Part shown: positions 33,715 through 41,822 of the stretch, piece after piece
Layout of the letters: every line of letters starts with the position of its first letter
How positions within the stretch are numbered: the stretch's first letter is position 1
From: Streptomyces sp. P9-A2
Lineage (GTDB): Bacteria; Actinomycetota; Actinomycetes; Streptomycetales; Streptomycetaceae
Assembly (NCBI RefSeq): GCF_036634175.1
Contig: NZ_JAZIFX010000001.1
Span: forward strand, 7,006,001-7,070,000
DNA: 64,000 nt
Direction: 5' to 3'
Notes under the pieces: model-generated
Told to the model about the DNA's origin: nothing
Database searches by the model: none
Seen by the model: the letters and a program-made list of their open reading frames with translations, nothing else
Made by a program: the position numbers and the translations under genes

Positions 33715-34679
33715 ACCGGACAGCACCGATGAACCGGACCGCGTGGACGAGCCGGGCCGAGCCGTTGCGGCGGCCGCCCCGGCTCGGCCCCGGCGCCCGG
33801 GTGGCCGTCGTCGCGCCCAGCGGGCCCGTGCCGGAGGAGCGGCTGCAGGCCGGTCTCGACACGTTGCGCGGCTGGGACCTCGACCCGGTGGCCGCCCCTC
33901 ATGTCCTTGACCGCCACGGTGAGTTCGACTACCTGGCCGGCAGTGACGCCGACCGGGCCGCCGACCTGCAGGCCGCCTGGTGCGACCCCGCCGTGGACGC
34001 GGTGATCTGCGCCCGGGGCGGCTACGGCGTGCAGCGCATGGTCGACCTGCTCGACTGGCCGGCGATGCGGGCCGCCGGACCCAAGGTCTTCGTCGGGTTC
34101 AGCGACATCACCGCCCTGCACGAGGCGTTCGCGACCCGGCTCGGCCTGGTCACCCTGCACGGGCCGATGGCGGCGGGTGTCGACTTCCTCAAGAACACCC
34201 GTGCGCAGGAGCACCTCAAGGCCACCCTGTTCGCCCCCGAGACCGTCCGCACCCTCGCCTCCGACGGCACCGCGCTGGCCCCCGGCCGGGCGCGCGGCGT
34301 CACGCTCGGCGGCTGCCTCGCCCTGCTCGCCGCCGGCCTCGGCACCCCGCACGCCAGACCCTCCGCGCGCGGCGGGCTGGTGTGCCTGGAGGACGTGGGG
34401 GAGGAGCCGTACCGGCTCGACCGGTACCTCACCCAGCTGTCGCGGGCCGGCTGGTTCGAGGGGGTGTCGGGGCTGCTGCTCGGCTCCTGGGACCGGTGCG
34501 GTCCGTACGAGAAGGTGCGGGCGCTGCTCGCCGACCGGCTCGGCGGTCTCGGCGTGCCCGTGGCCGAGCAGTTCGGGTTCGGGCACTGCGACGGGGCGCT
34601 CACCGTGCCGTTCGGCGTCATGGCCGAACTCGACGCGGACGCGGGCACCCTGACGCTCGACGAACCGGCGCTGAGCTGA
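33711..34679 (+). CDS. LD-carboxypeptidase (MccF/LdcA-type, S66)
   Basis: 322 residues. S66 motifs: VAVVAPSGPV, ICARGGYGVQRMVDLLDW, nucleophile Ser in KVFVGFSDITALHEAF, GLVTLHGPMA, GGCLALLAAGLGTP, LEDVGEEPYRLDRYL with catalytic Glu, and FGFGHCDGALTVPFG with catalytic His. Cleaves LD bonds in murein peptides, or acts in MccF-like immunity. The first 12 codons contain an 18-bp direct duplication giving two tandem starts (33711 and 33729); the first overlaps the S9 stop by 4 bp. It is the last gene of the peptidase operon. Confidence 0.92.
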   Translation: MNRTAPMNRTAWTSRAEPLRRPPRLGPGARVAVVAPSGPVPEERLQAGLDTLRGWDLDPVAAPHVLDRHGEFDYLAGSDADRAADLQAAWCDPAVDAVICARGGYGVQRMVDLLDWPAMRAAGPKVFVGFSDITALHEAFATRLGLVTLHGPMAAGVDFLKNTRAQEHLKATLFAPETVRTLASDGTALAPGRARGVTLGGCLALLAAGLGTPHARPSARGGLVCLEDVGEEPYRLDRYLTQLSRAGWFEGVSGLLLGSWDRCGPYEKVRALLADRLGGLGVPVAEQFGFGHCDGALTVPFGVMAELDADAGTLTLDEPALS

Positions 34680-34717
34680 ACCCGTCCCGCGCCCGGAACC
34701 CGACGTAGGGTGGCACG

Positions 34718-35302
34718 GTGCCGCACCACGCTTCCCGCTACCTCGCCGAAGGCCCCCGCGTGGGCATACGCCACTTCACCCACGCGGACAGCGCCGAGTT
34801 CACCGCCCGTGCCCGGGAGAGCAAGGACCTGCACCACCCCTGGCTGTTCCCACCGGACAGCGCCTCGACGTACTCCGCGTACGCGCAAGGGCTGATCGAG
34901 GACCCGACCAGGGCCGGCTTCCTGGTCTGCGAGAAGGCGGACGCCGGGGTGGGCCCCGACGACGGAGTCCGGGACGGCTCCATCGCCGGGTTCATCAACA
35001 TCAACAACATCGTGCACGGCGCGTTCCAGTGCGGCGTCCTGGGGTACGGCGCGTTCGCGCACGCGGCGGGACGCGGACTGATGCGCGAAGGACTGGACCT
35101 CGTCGTACGGCACGCGTTCGGACCGATGCGGCTGCACCGGCTGGAGATCAACGTGCAGCCCGCCAACGCCGCCTCCGTCGCCCTGGCCCGTGGCGGCGGA
35201 TTCCGCCTGGAGGGGTTCTCGCCGGACATGCTCTTCATCGACGGCGCCTGGCGCGACCATGAACGCTGGGCCCTCACCCGCGAGATGCGGGGACCGCACT
35301 GA
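34718..35302 (+). CDS. GNAT family acetyltransferase (RimJ/RimL-type)
   Basis: 194 residues. RimJ-like features: VGIRHFTHADSAEFTARA, IAGFININNIVHGAFQ, GLMREGLDLVVRHAFGPMRL, HRLEINVQPANAASVALARG, then GGFRLEGFSPDMLFIDGAWR. Likely acetylates a protein N-terminus or small amine; substrate unknown. GTG start with a weak ribosome-binding site, 38 bp after the LD-carboxypeptidase on the same strand. Confidence 0.88.
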   Translation: MPHHASRYLAEGPRVGIRHFTHADSAEFTARARESKDLHHPWLFPPDSASTYSAYAQGLIEDPTRAGFLVCEKADAGVGPDDGVRDGSIAGFININNIVHGAFQCGVLGYGAFAHAAGRGLMREGLDLVVRHAFGPMRLHRLEINVQPANAASVALARGGGFRLEGFSPDMLFIDGAWRDHERWALTREMRGPH

Positions 35303-35434
35303 TCGCTCCGGTGCGTACGGCGCCCGCGCCCGGAAGGCCGTCGACGCCACCTCGCCCGGCCCCGCCTCCCCCGCTCGGGCGGGGGAGGCGCGGATCACGC
35401 GGGACGGGCGGGGGCGGATCCGTGGCCGGACGGG

Positions 35435-35785
35435 TCAGCCAGCGAAGAGGTCCGCGTACTCGTAGACGGCGCCGTCCGGGTGCCGCGCGACGAGGTTGCG
35501 GCCCACCGGTGTGGGGAGCGGGCCCGCGATGATGTCCGCACCCATTTCGGCCAGCACCCGACCGGCCTCCTCGACGTCCTTCACCGCGATGGTCGCCGCC
35601 ACCTTGCGCAGCACGTCCAGTTCGGCCGGGGGGCCGCTCATCAGCAGGAAGCAGCCGACGGCGGCCACGTGGACACCGGCCCGCTCGAAGCGCAGGGCCC
35701 TGCCTCCCGCCAGCCGCTCGTAGAAGGGGATCGCGGTCTCGATGTCGTCGACGCAGACGCGCAGTGTGGCACCCAGAATCTCCAC
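35435..35785 (-). CDS. VOC family protein (glyoxalase/bleomycin-resistance fold)
   Basis: 116 residues, one VOC module of two beta-alpha-beta-beta-beta units: TLRVCVDDIETAIPFYERLA, FLLMSGPPAEL, VAATIAVKDVEEAGRVLAEM and a C-terminal RHPDGAVYEYADLFAG. The Glu near the C-terminus could be a metal ligand, but the first-half His/Glu ligand is not obvious. Function unknown. It is divergent from the Holin-X gene. Confidence 0.85.
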   Translation of the reverse strand: MEILGATLRVCVDDIETAIPFYERLAGGRALRFERAGVHVAAVGCFLLMSGPPAELDVLRKVAATIAVKDVEEAGRVLAEMGADIIAGPLPTPVGRNLVARHPDGAVYEYADLFAG

Positions 35786-35845
35786 GGCGACGAGCCTAGT
35801 TGCGGAACGGCGTTACGCGCTCGGGGCGTTGGGTACCCGGGCGGC

Positions 35846-36310
35846 ATGCAGCGTTTGGAGCACATGCAGCATCTGGACAAGCACCTGGTCGACGAGTTGG
35901 CGCAGGTGGCCCGCGAGAGCGTACGCGACGAGCTGCGTGCACAGGCACGGGGGCAGCGCCGCAAGGCCGCCCTGTACGGCGCGTCCGGCGCCGTCGCCCT
36001 GTACGCGGGCGCGGCCGTCGCGCTGGCCGTGGGGCTCGCCCTCGCCCTCGTCCTGCCGGGCTGGGCCGCCGCGCTGATCACGGCCGTGATCCTGGGCGCC
36101 CTGGCCTACGCACTGCGGAACGCGGCCCGCCCCTCGCCCGCCCCCGGGCGCGGGGCCGCCGGGCAGGCGTCCGTCCCCGGGCAGCGGGACGCCGGGCGCG
36201 GGTACAGCGGTGGCGTCGCCCCGCCGGTGCCGTCGACGCCGCCCGCCACGGGCCCCGTACCGCCGCGGCCGGACACCCCGGCCCCCGGTGCGCCGGGCCC
36301 TCGGGCCTGA
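35846..36310 (+). CDS. Actinobacterial Holin-X family membrane protein
   Basis: 154 residues. A charged amphipathic N-terminus (KHLVDELAQVARESVRDELR) is followed by two closely spaced transmembrane helices (about 52-76 and 80-97) and a Pro/Gly-rich cytosolic or extracellular tail (GPVPPRPDTPAPGAPGPRA). This matches the putative holin superfamily III layout common in Streptomyces chromosomes; no phage genes surround it, so a lysis role is not implied. The ATG at 35846 is chosen because the frame further upstream runs antisense through the VOC gene. Confidence 0.75.
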   Translation: MQRLEHMQHLDKHLVDELAQVARESVRDELRAQARGQRRKAALYGASGAVALYAGAAVALAVGLALALVLPGWAAALITAVILGALAYALRNAARPSPAPGRGAAGQASVPGQRDAGRGYSGGVAPPVPSTPPATGPVPPRPDTPAPGAPGPRA

Positions 36311-36343
36311 CCGACCGCGAGGCGGGCCCCGGACGGAGGCGGG

Positions 36344-36373
36344 CGAAGGCACGGGCCGCGGCCCGTGCCTTCG
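36344..36373 (+). terminator. Hairpin terminator after the Holin-X gene
   Basis: Perfect 14-bp stem around a GC apex (CGAAGGCACGGGCC paired with GGCCCGTGCCTTCG), 33 bp downstream of the Holin-X stop. It would also insulate the gene from leftward transcription of the dead oxidoreductase gene. Confidence 0.85.
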
Positions 36374-36402
36374 TCGTACCGCCTCCTCACCAGGTCGCTG
36401 GA

Positions 36403-36780
36403 TCACTGGGCGTCACTGGGGCACCGGGCCTGCGACCGCGGCAGCACCTTCGAACGGCAGAAGTCGAAGAAGCCGCGCAGATCCGGGCTGATCCGAGCCG
36501 ATCCGTTTGATGTGGATGAGGTAGAAGCCTGCGTCCGCGAACCGGATCGGCCCGGCGACGTACTCGTCCACGTCGTCGCCGCCACCCGGTTCTGCCGCAC
36601 CATTTCCTCGGTTGCCAGGGACTGCGCCTGCGCCTGCCCGAAGTGTTCCGGCGAGGGCAGCACCTGGGCCGGTTCACCGGACAGCTGCTCGTTCGCCCGG
36701 AGCCGGTGGACCGCGCGGACGCACTCCTCGCGGTCCGTGCCGTAGCAGACCTCGGTGCCGTCGGCGACCGGCTTCCCTCT
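36403..36780 (-). pseudogene. F420-dependent LLM-class oxidoreductase, frameshifted C-terminal remnant
   Basis: The minus strand reads in one frame VCYGTDREECVRAVHRLRAN, LPSPEHFGQAQ and SLATEEMVRQ. It then shifts (near 36580-36592) to GDDVDEYVAGPIRFADAGFY and IHIKRIGSDQP, and shifts back (near 36481-36485) to LRGFFDFCRSKVLPR. Together these reproduce the C-terminal third of TIGR03557-type F420-dependent oxidoreductases. Two frameshifts plus loss of about 200 N-terminal residues show it is dead. No intact start or full domain remains. Confidence 0.8.
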
Positions 36781-36917
36781 GCCCCGCCCGATGGGGCCGG
36801 GGGCCGGGGCGGAAATCGGCGGCAGGGCCGGGACGGGGCCGCCGGACGTTTGGTGACCCCGGCCAGGGGGACGCGGAAGTCTCCCGAGGTACGTGCCGAC
36901 AGCCCCGGAGGCGAACC

Positions 36918-37058
36918 GTGAGTCGACCCCGCACAGTGATCGTCGCTGCCGGCTTCGCCGCGTACCGCACGGCCCGCACCATGTCCCGGCTGTCCCGGAG
37001 CCGGGCCGACATCACCCCGCTGCCGATCCCTTCGAAGGAGACTCATGAACACCGGTGA
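36918..37058 (+). pseudogene. Type II NADH dehydrogenase (NDH-2), N-terminal remnant
   Basis: A GTG with a good GGAGG site starts SRPRTVIVAAGFAAYRTART and then MSRLSRSRADITPL, closely matching the first 35 residues of actinobacterial NAD(P)/FAD-dependent NDH-2 proteins. The dinucleotide-binding motif GxGxxG has become AAGFAA, and similarity stops abruptly just before the transketolase start, where the frame runs out at 37058. The rest of an NDH-2 (about 400 residues) is absent. It probably marks the left break-point of the transketolase-gas vesicle segment. The start signal could still yield a 46-residue peptide. Confidence 0.65.
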
Positions 37059-38892
37059 ACTCGTAGAGCTCGGGCAGCAGTTGCGCGTGGACAGTGTCCG
37101 CGCCGCGGCCGCCGCAGGCTCCGGGCACCCCACGTCCTCGATGTCCGCGGCCGACCTGATGGCCGTCCTGCTGGCACGCCACTTCCGCTACGACTTCGAG
37201 CACCCGGACCACCCGGGCAACGACCGTTTCGTCCTCTCCAAGGGGCACGCCTCGCCCCTGATGTACGCCGCGTTCAAGGCGGCCGGCGCCATCGACGACG
37301 AGGAACTCCTCACCTTCCGCAAGCTCGGCAGCCGCCTCGAAGGCCACCCCACCCCCCAGCGGCTGCCCTGGGTCGAGACGGCCACCGGGTCGCTCGGCCA
37401 GGGACTGCCGGTCGGCGTCGGCATCGCGTTGGCCGGGAAGCGGCTCGACCGCTCCGGCTACCGGGTGTGGGTGATGTGCGGGGACAGCGAACTGGCCGAG
37501 GGCTCGGTGTGGGAGGCCGCCGAGCACGCCGCGTACGAGGACCTCGACAACCTGACCGTCCTCGTGGACGTGAACCGGCTCGGCCAGCGCGGCCCCACCC
37601 GGCACGGCCACGACCTCGACGCGTACGCCCGCCGCTTCGAGGCCTTCGGCTGGCACACCGTGGAGGTGGACGGGCACGACGTCGAAGCCGTCGACCGGGC
37701 GTACGGGGAGGCGTCCTCCACCAGGGGGCAGCCGACCGTGATCCTCGCCCGCACCCTCAAGGGCAAGGGCGTCAAGGCGGTACAGGACCGCGAGGGGATG
37801 CACGGCAAGCCGCTGCCGGATGCCGACGAGGCGATCGCCGAACTCGGCGGCTCCCGCGACCTGCGCGTGAAGGTGCCGCAGCCGCCCGCCGCCCGCGCGC
37901 TGCACGCCGTGCACACCGGGCAGGCCGAACCGCCCCGCTGGGACAAGGGTGAGAAGGTGGCGACACGCAACGCCTTCGGTGAGGCGCTGACCGCCCTCGG
38001 CACCGTGCGCGGCGACGTCGTGGTCCTGGACGGGGAGGTCGGCGACTCCACCCGCGCGGAGTTCTTCGCCAAGGAGCACCCCGAACGCTACGTCGAGTGC
38101 TACATCGCCGAGCAGCAGCTGGTGGCCACCGCGGTCGGGACGGCGACGCGCGGCTGGGTGCCCTACGCCGCCACCTTCGCCGCCTTCCTGACCCGCGCCC
38201 ACGACTTCATCCGCATGGCGGCGGTCAGCGGTGCCGGCGTCAACCTCGTCGGCTCGCACGCCGGGGTCGCCATCGGCGAGGACGGGCCCAGCCAGATGGG
38301 TCTGGAGGACCTGGCGATGATGCGGGCGGTGCACGGCTCGACGGTGCTCTACCCCTGTGACGCCAACCAGACCGCGCGTCTGGTCGCCGCGATGGCGGAC
38401 CTCGACGGCATCCGCTACCTGCGCACCTCGCGCGGTGAGAGCCCCGTGATCTACGGTCCCGGTGAGGAGTTCCCCGTCGGCGGCAGCAAGGTCCTGCGTT
38501 CCTCGGAACGGGACCGGCTGACGCTGCTGGCGGCGGGTGTCACGGTGCCCGAGGCCCTGGCCGCCGCGGACGTGCTGGCGGGGGAGGGCATCGCGGTACG
38601 GGTGATCGACCTGTACTCGGTCAAGCCCGTCGACCGGGACACCCTGCGCCGGGCCGCCGAGGAGACCGGCTGCCTGGTGACCGTGGAGGACCACCATCCG
38701 GAGGGCGGCCTCGGGGACGCGGTTCTCGACGCGTTCACCGACGGGCGGCCCGTGCCGCGCCTGGTACGGCTCGCCGTGCGCGGCATGCCGGGTTCGGCCT
38801 CCCCCGAGGAGCAGTTGCGCGCCGCCGGCATCGACGCGGAGTCGATCACGGCGGCCGGGCGGCTGCTGGTGGAGCAGGCGATCGTGCCGTGA
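37045..38892 (+). CDS. tkt: Transketolase
   Basis: 615 residues, the shorter transketolase form. Thiamine-diphosphate domain: GSGHPTSSMSAADLMAV, SKGHASPLMYAAF, TGSLGQGLPVGVGIALAGK, CGDSELAEGSVWEAAEH (metal/ThDP motif) and VDVNRLGQRG. Pyrimidine domain: YIAEQQLVATAVG and GEDGPSQMGLEDLAMMRAV. C-terminal domain: VTVEDHHPEGGLGDAV. Transfers two-carbon units in the pentose phosphate pathway. It overlaps the next gene by 4 bp (GTGA) and precedes the gas-vesicle cluster, an unusual location compared with housekeeping tkt, so it is likely a second paralogue. Confidence 0.93.
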   Translation: MNTGELVELGQQLRVDSVRAAAAAGSGHPTSSMSAADLMAVLLARHFRYDFEHPDHPGNDRFVLSKGHASPLMYAAFKAAGAIDDEELLTFRKLGSRLEGHPTPQRLPWVETATGSLGQGLPVGVGIALAGKRLDRSGYRVWVMCGDSELAEGSVWEAAEHAAYEDLDNLTVLVDVNRLGQRGPTRHGHDLDAYARRFEAFGWHTVEVDGHDVEAVDRAYGEASSTRGQPTVILARTLKGKGVKAVQDREGMHGKPLPDADEAIAELGGSRDLRVKVPQPPAARALHAVHTGQAEPPRWDKGEKVATRNAFGEALTALGTVRGDVVVLDGEVGDSTRAEFFAKEHPERYVECYIAEQQLVATAVGTATRGWVPYAATFAAFLTRAHDFIRMAAVSGAGVNLVGSHAGVAIGEDGPSQMGLEDLAMMRAVHGSTVLYPCDANQTARLVAAMADLDGIRYLRTSRGESPVIYGPGEEFPVGGSKVLRSSERDRLTLLAAGVTVPEALAAADVLAGEGIAVRVIDLYSVKPVDRDTLRRAAEETGCLVTVEDHHPEGGLGDAVLDAFTDGRPVPRLVRLAVRGMPGSASPEEQLRAAGIDAESITAAGRLLVEQAIVP

Positions 38893-39878
38893 GCGGCGAG
38901 GACACCGCGCGGACCGTGCGGGCCGGGCGCCGCACCGTGCGGATCCACCGGCCGGGGAAGGTGCTCTTCCCCGGAGGCGGGAGCGCCGGGGAGTACACCA
39001 AGGGCGACCTCGTCGACTACCACCGGGCCGTCGCCCCCTTCATGCTGCCGCATCTGCGGGGCCGCCCGCTGATGCTGGAACGGCACCCGGACGGCATCGG
39101 CGGGCCCACGTTCATGCAGAAGAACACCCCCGGGAACTACCCGGAGTGGATCACCCGTGCCGAGGTCGCCAAGGAGGGTGGCACGGTGTGCCACACCGTG
39201 TGCGACGACACGGCGACCCTGTTCTACCTCGTCGACCAGGCGAGCGTCACCCTGCACCGCTGGCTGTCCCGCGCCGGCCCGGCCCGCGGGGGCGACCGTC
39301 CGGACCGGCTGGTCTTCGACCTCGATCCCTCGCGGGACGACTTCGAGACGGTCCGGGAGGCGGCCCGGCTGCTGGGGGAGCTGCTGGACGAGCTGAACCT
39401 GCCCTCGGCACTGATGACCACGGGCTCCCGCGGGCTCCATGTGATCGTGCCGCTCGCCGGTGACCACGACGTCGACGCGGTGCGCGTCTTCGCCCGCGAG
39501 GTCGCCGACACCCTCGCCGACGCCCATCCCGACCGGCTCACCACCGCCGCACGCAAGAAGGACCGCGGTGACCGGCTCTACCTGGACGTGCAGCGCAACG
39601 CCTACGCGCAGACCGCGGTCGCGCCCTGCAGCGTCCGCGCCCTGCCCGGCGCCCCCGTCGCGACCCCTCTCTCCTGGGACCAGCTGGACGACCCGGAGCT
39701 GCACGCCCGCCGCTGGACCGTCGCCGACGCCCTCGACCAGCTGCGTACCGGCCCCTGGGCCGGGCTGCCACGCCGGGGCCGGGCCCTGGGCCCGGCCCGC
39801 CGACGGCTGGAGACGCTGCGGGGGCGACCGGCCCGGCCGGCCGGGCCGGCACGGAGCGCGACTGTGGCAATCGGGTGA
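38889..39878 (+). CDS. LigD-type polymerase/primase domain protein (NHEJ)
   Basis: 329 residues, standalone archaeo-eukaryotic primase-like PolDom of bacterial LigD. Seen: RIHRPGKVLFPGGG, GRPLMLERHPDGI, NTPGNYPEWI, DRLVFDLDPSRDDFE (catalytic Asp-X-Asp), TTGSRGLHVIVPL, RLYLDVQRNAYAQTAVAPCS. It would fill gaps or add nucleotides at double-strand breaks with Ku and a separate ligase, neither of which is nearby. The GTG start overlaps the transketolase stop by 4 bp. gvpO follows 53 bp later. Confidence 0.9.
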   Translation: MSGEDTARTVRAGRRTVRIHRPGKVLFPGGGSAGEYTKGDLVDYHRAVAPFMLPHLRGRPLMLERHPDGIGGPTFMQKNTPGNYPEWITRAEVAKEGGTVCHTVCDDTATLFYLVDQASVTLHRWLSRAGPARGGDRPDRLVFDLDPSRDDFETVREAARLLGELLDELNLPSALMTTGSRGLHVIVPLAGDHDVDAVRVFAREVADTLADAHPDRLTTAARKKDRGDRLYLDVQRNAYAQTAVAPCSVRALPGAPVATPLSWDQLDDPELHARRWTVADALDQLRTGPWAGLPRRGRALGPARRRLETLRGRPARPAGPARSATVAIG

Positions 39879-39931
39879 ACCCCGGGAGGTTTGGCGAACG
39901 GACTTGAGGCCACACGGAGTAGGAGGTGCCC

Positions 39932-40303
39932 ATGGCGAACGCAAGAAACACCGAAGAGTCCAAGGGTTCACAGGAGCCACAGGATTCTCACGGATCCCGC
40001 AAGTCCACGGAAAACAGCAGAGCGAACAAGCGGCCGGGCCCGATGGAGGTGCTGCGCCAAGCGCGCGGCCAGCTCGCGGAGCTCACCGGTATGGAAGCCG
40101 AGTCCGTGTCGTCCTTCGAGCAGACGGAGAACGGCTGGGCGCTGGAGGTCGAGGTCCTCGAACTCGAGCGCGTGCCCGACACGATGAGCCTGATGGCGAG
40201 CTACCAGGTGGAGCTCGATCCCGACGGTCAGCTCACCGGCTACCGGCGTGTCCGCCGCTACGAGCGAGGACGGGCCGACGCGCGCAGGTCCGGCGGCCAG
40301 TAG
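39932..40303 (+). CDS. gvpO: Gas vesicle protein GvpO
   Basis: 123 residues. A hydrophilic N-terminal leader (about 35 residues, Ser/Asn/Glu-rich) is followed by the GvpO domain: [40 protein letters not shown] and the acidic/basic end [20 protein letters not shown]. First gene of the ten-gene cluster, preceded by AGGAGG 5 bp before the ATG at 39932. In haloarchaea GvpO is essential and regulatory; its function in Streptomyces is not established. Confidence 0.92.
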   Translation: MANARNTEESKGSQEPQDSHGSRKSTENSRANKRPGPMEVLRQARGQLAELTGMEAESVSSFEQTENGWALEVEVLELERVPDTMSLMASYQVELDPDGQLTGYRRVRRYERGRADARRSGGQ

Positions 40304-40355
40304 GCCGCCCGCCCGGCCCCGCTCCCACACCCACAGAAATGGAGGAACAGTCGGC

Positions 40356-40790
40356 ATGACAGTCGTACCGGCACAACAGTCCGGCGGTGGAGGCGGCAGC
40401 AGTGGCCTCTACGACGTGCTTGAGCTCGTCCTGGACAGGGGGCTCGTCATCGACGCATTCGTGCGGGTCTCCCTGGTCGGCATCGAGATTCTCAAGATCG
40501 ACGTGCGTGTCGTCGTCGCCAGCGTCGACACCTATCTGCGCTTCGCCGAGGCGTGCAACCGGCTCGACCTGGAGTCCGGGCCCCGCAAGGACCCGGGCCT
40601 GCCCGACCTGGTCGGTGAGATGACCGAGTCCGGCGCCCGTGGCAAGTCCAAGGGCGCGCTGTCCGGCGCGGCCGAGACCATCTCCGACGCCTTCCAGCAG
40701 GCGCGCGGCGAAAGCTCCGAGCGGGAGAGCTCGTCTCGCCCGCGGGCCCGCAAGAGCACCTCGTCACGCCGGAAGGAGGAGCAGGAGTGA
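40356..40790 (+). CDS. gvpA: Gas vesicle structural protein GvpA/GvpJ family
   Basis: 144 residues. The GvpA core is at about residues 18-75: [55 protein letters not shown], the conserved amphipathic beta-hairpin shell unit. Unlike classic 70-residue GvpA it has a C-terminal extension of about 70 residues rich in Ser, Glu and Arg. It overlaps gvpF by 4 bp. The extension may prevent normal shell packing, which would fit the lack of visible gas vesicles in most streptomycetes (general knowledge). Confidence 0.93.
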   Translation: MTVVPAQQSGGGGGSSGLYDVLELVLDRGLVIDAFVRVSLVGIEILKIDVRVVVASVDTYLRFAEACNRLDLESGPRKDPGLPDLVGEMTESGARGKSKGALSGAAETISDAFQQARGESSERESSSRPRARKSTSSRRKEEQE

Positions 40791-41554
40791 GCACATACGT
40801 CTACGGCATCATCGCGAGTACGCACCCCGCCGTTCCCGAGCACCTGGGCGGCGTGGGGGAGAACCCGCTGCGCGTCCTGAAGGCGGGCGACCTGGCGGCC
40901 GTCGTCAGTGACGCCCCCGAGGGGCTGCGCCCCAAGCGCAGGGAACTGCTCGCCCACCAGAACGTGCTCGGTGAGGTCGGCGCGGAGGGTTGTGTGCTGC
41001 CGATGCGGTTCGGCAGCGTCGCCCCCGACGACGACTCCGTCACCGACGTCCTCACCGAGCGCGCCGAGCACTACAAGGAGCGCCTGCGGACGCTGGACAG
41101 CCGGGTCGAGTACAACGTCAAGGCCAATCATGTCGAGGAAGCCGTCCTGCACCACGTGATGGCCGGCAACCCGGAGGTCCGTGCCCTCGCGGAAGCCAAC
41201 CGGAAGGCCGGCGGCGGAAGTTACGACGACAAGATCCGCCTCGGTGAGATGGTCGCCGGTGCGGTCAGGGCTCAGGAGGCCGAGGACGGCGCCGCCGTGC
41301 AGCGCGCCCTGGAAGCGGCGGCCGACTCCGTGAGCGTGGGCCCCGAGTCCACGGGCTGGCTCGCCAACATCTCCTACCTGGTGGAGCGCGCCGCCGCCGC
41401 GGACTTCATGGCCGCCGTGGACCGGGTGCGCGAGGACATGCCGCACCTGGAGGTGCGGCTCAACGGTCCGCTGCCGCCGTACAGCTTCGTGGAACCCGGC
41501 CCGGCCGAACCGGCGGGCACCACGGCCGGCGGGGCGGACACCGGAGTGGGGTGA
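40787..41554 (+). CDS. gvpF: Gas vesicle protein GvpF (GvpL/F family)
   Basis: 255 residues. GvpL/GvpF two-domain family: starts [20 protein letters not shown], has [53 protein letters not shown] and the C-terminal [12 protein letters not shown]. GvpF binds GvpA during vesicle nucleation in known systems. A paralogue, gvpL, lies at 44003. Coupled to gvpA by a GTGA overlap; gvpG follows after 4 bp. Confidence 0.94.
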   Translation: MSTYVYGIIASTHPAVPEHLGGVGENPLRVLKAGDLAAVVSDAPEGLRPKRRELLAHQNVLGEVGAEGCVLPMRFGSVAPDDDSVTDVLTERAEHYKERLRTLDSRVEYNVKANHVEEAVLHHVMAGNPEVRALAEANRKAGGGSYDDKIRLGEMVAGAVRAQEAEDGAAVQRALEAAADSVSVGPESTGWLANISYLVERAAAADFMAAVDRVREDMPHLEVRLNGPLPPYSFVEPGPAEPAGTTAGGADTGVG

Positions 41555-41558
41555 CGGC

Positions 41559-41822
41559 GTGGGTCTGATCTCGGAGGTACTGCTGCTGCCGTTCGCCCCC
41601 GTGCGCGGCAGCGGCTGGGCCATCCAACAGGTGCTTCGCGAGGCGGAACGCATTTACTACGACCCCGCCACGATCCGTACCGAACTGGCGCGGCTCGAGG
41701 AGCAGTTGGAGGCCGGAGAGATCACCGAGGAGGAGTTCGACCAACAGGAGGACGTACTCCTCGACCGGTTGGAGACCGCAATGCACACCGGCACCACAGG
41801 GGACGGGACGGCACCACGATGA
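41559..41822 (+). CDS. gvpG: Gas vesicle protein GvpG
   Basis: 87 residues: GLISEVLLLPFAPVRGSGWA, IQQVLREAERIYYDP, RLEEQLEAGEITEEEFDQQE, EDVLLDRL. The short hydrophobic start and acidic helical SHOCT-like end are typical of GvpG, an assembly factor. It overlaps gvpY by 4 bp (ATGA). GTG start. Confidence 0.92.
   Translation: MGLISEVLLLPFAPVRGSGWAIQQVLREAERIYYDPATIRTELARLEEQLEAGEITEEEFDQQEDVLLDRLETAMHTGTTGDGTAPR

Noticed and set aside
35846..36310. Holin-X gene as evidence of a prophage
   Set aside because: No other phage gene lies nearby and this family is a normal chromosomal gene in streptomycetes.
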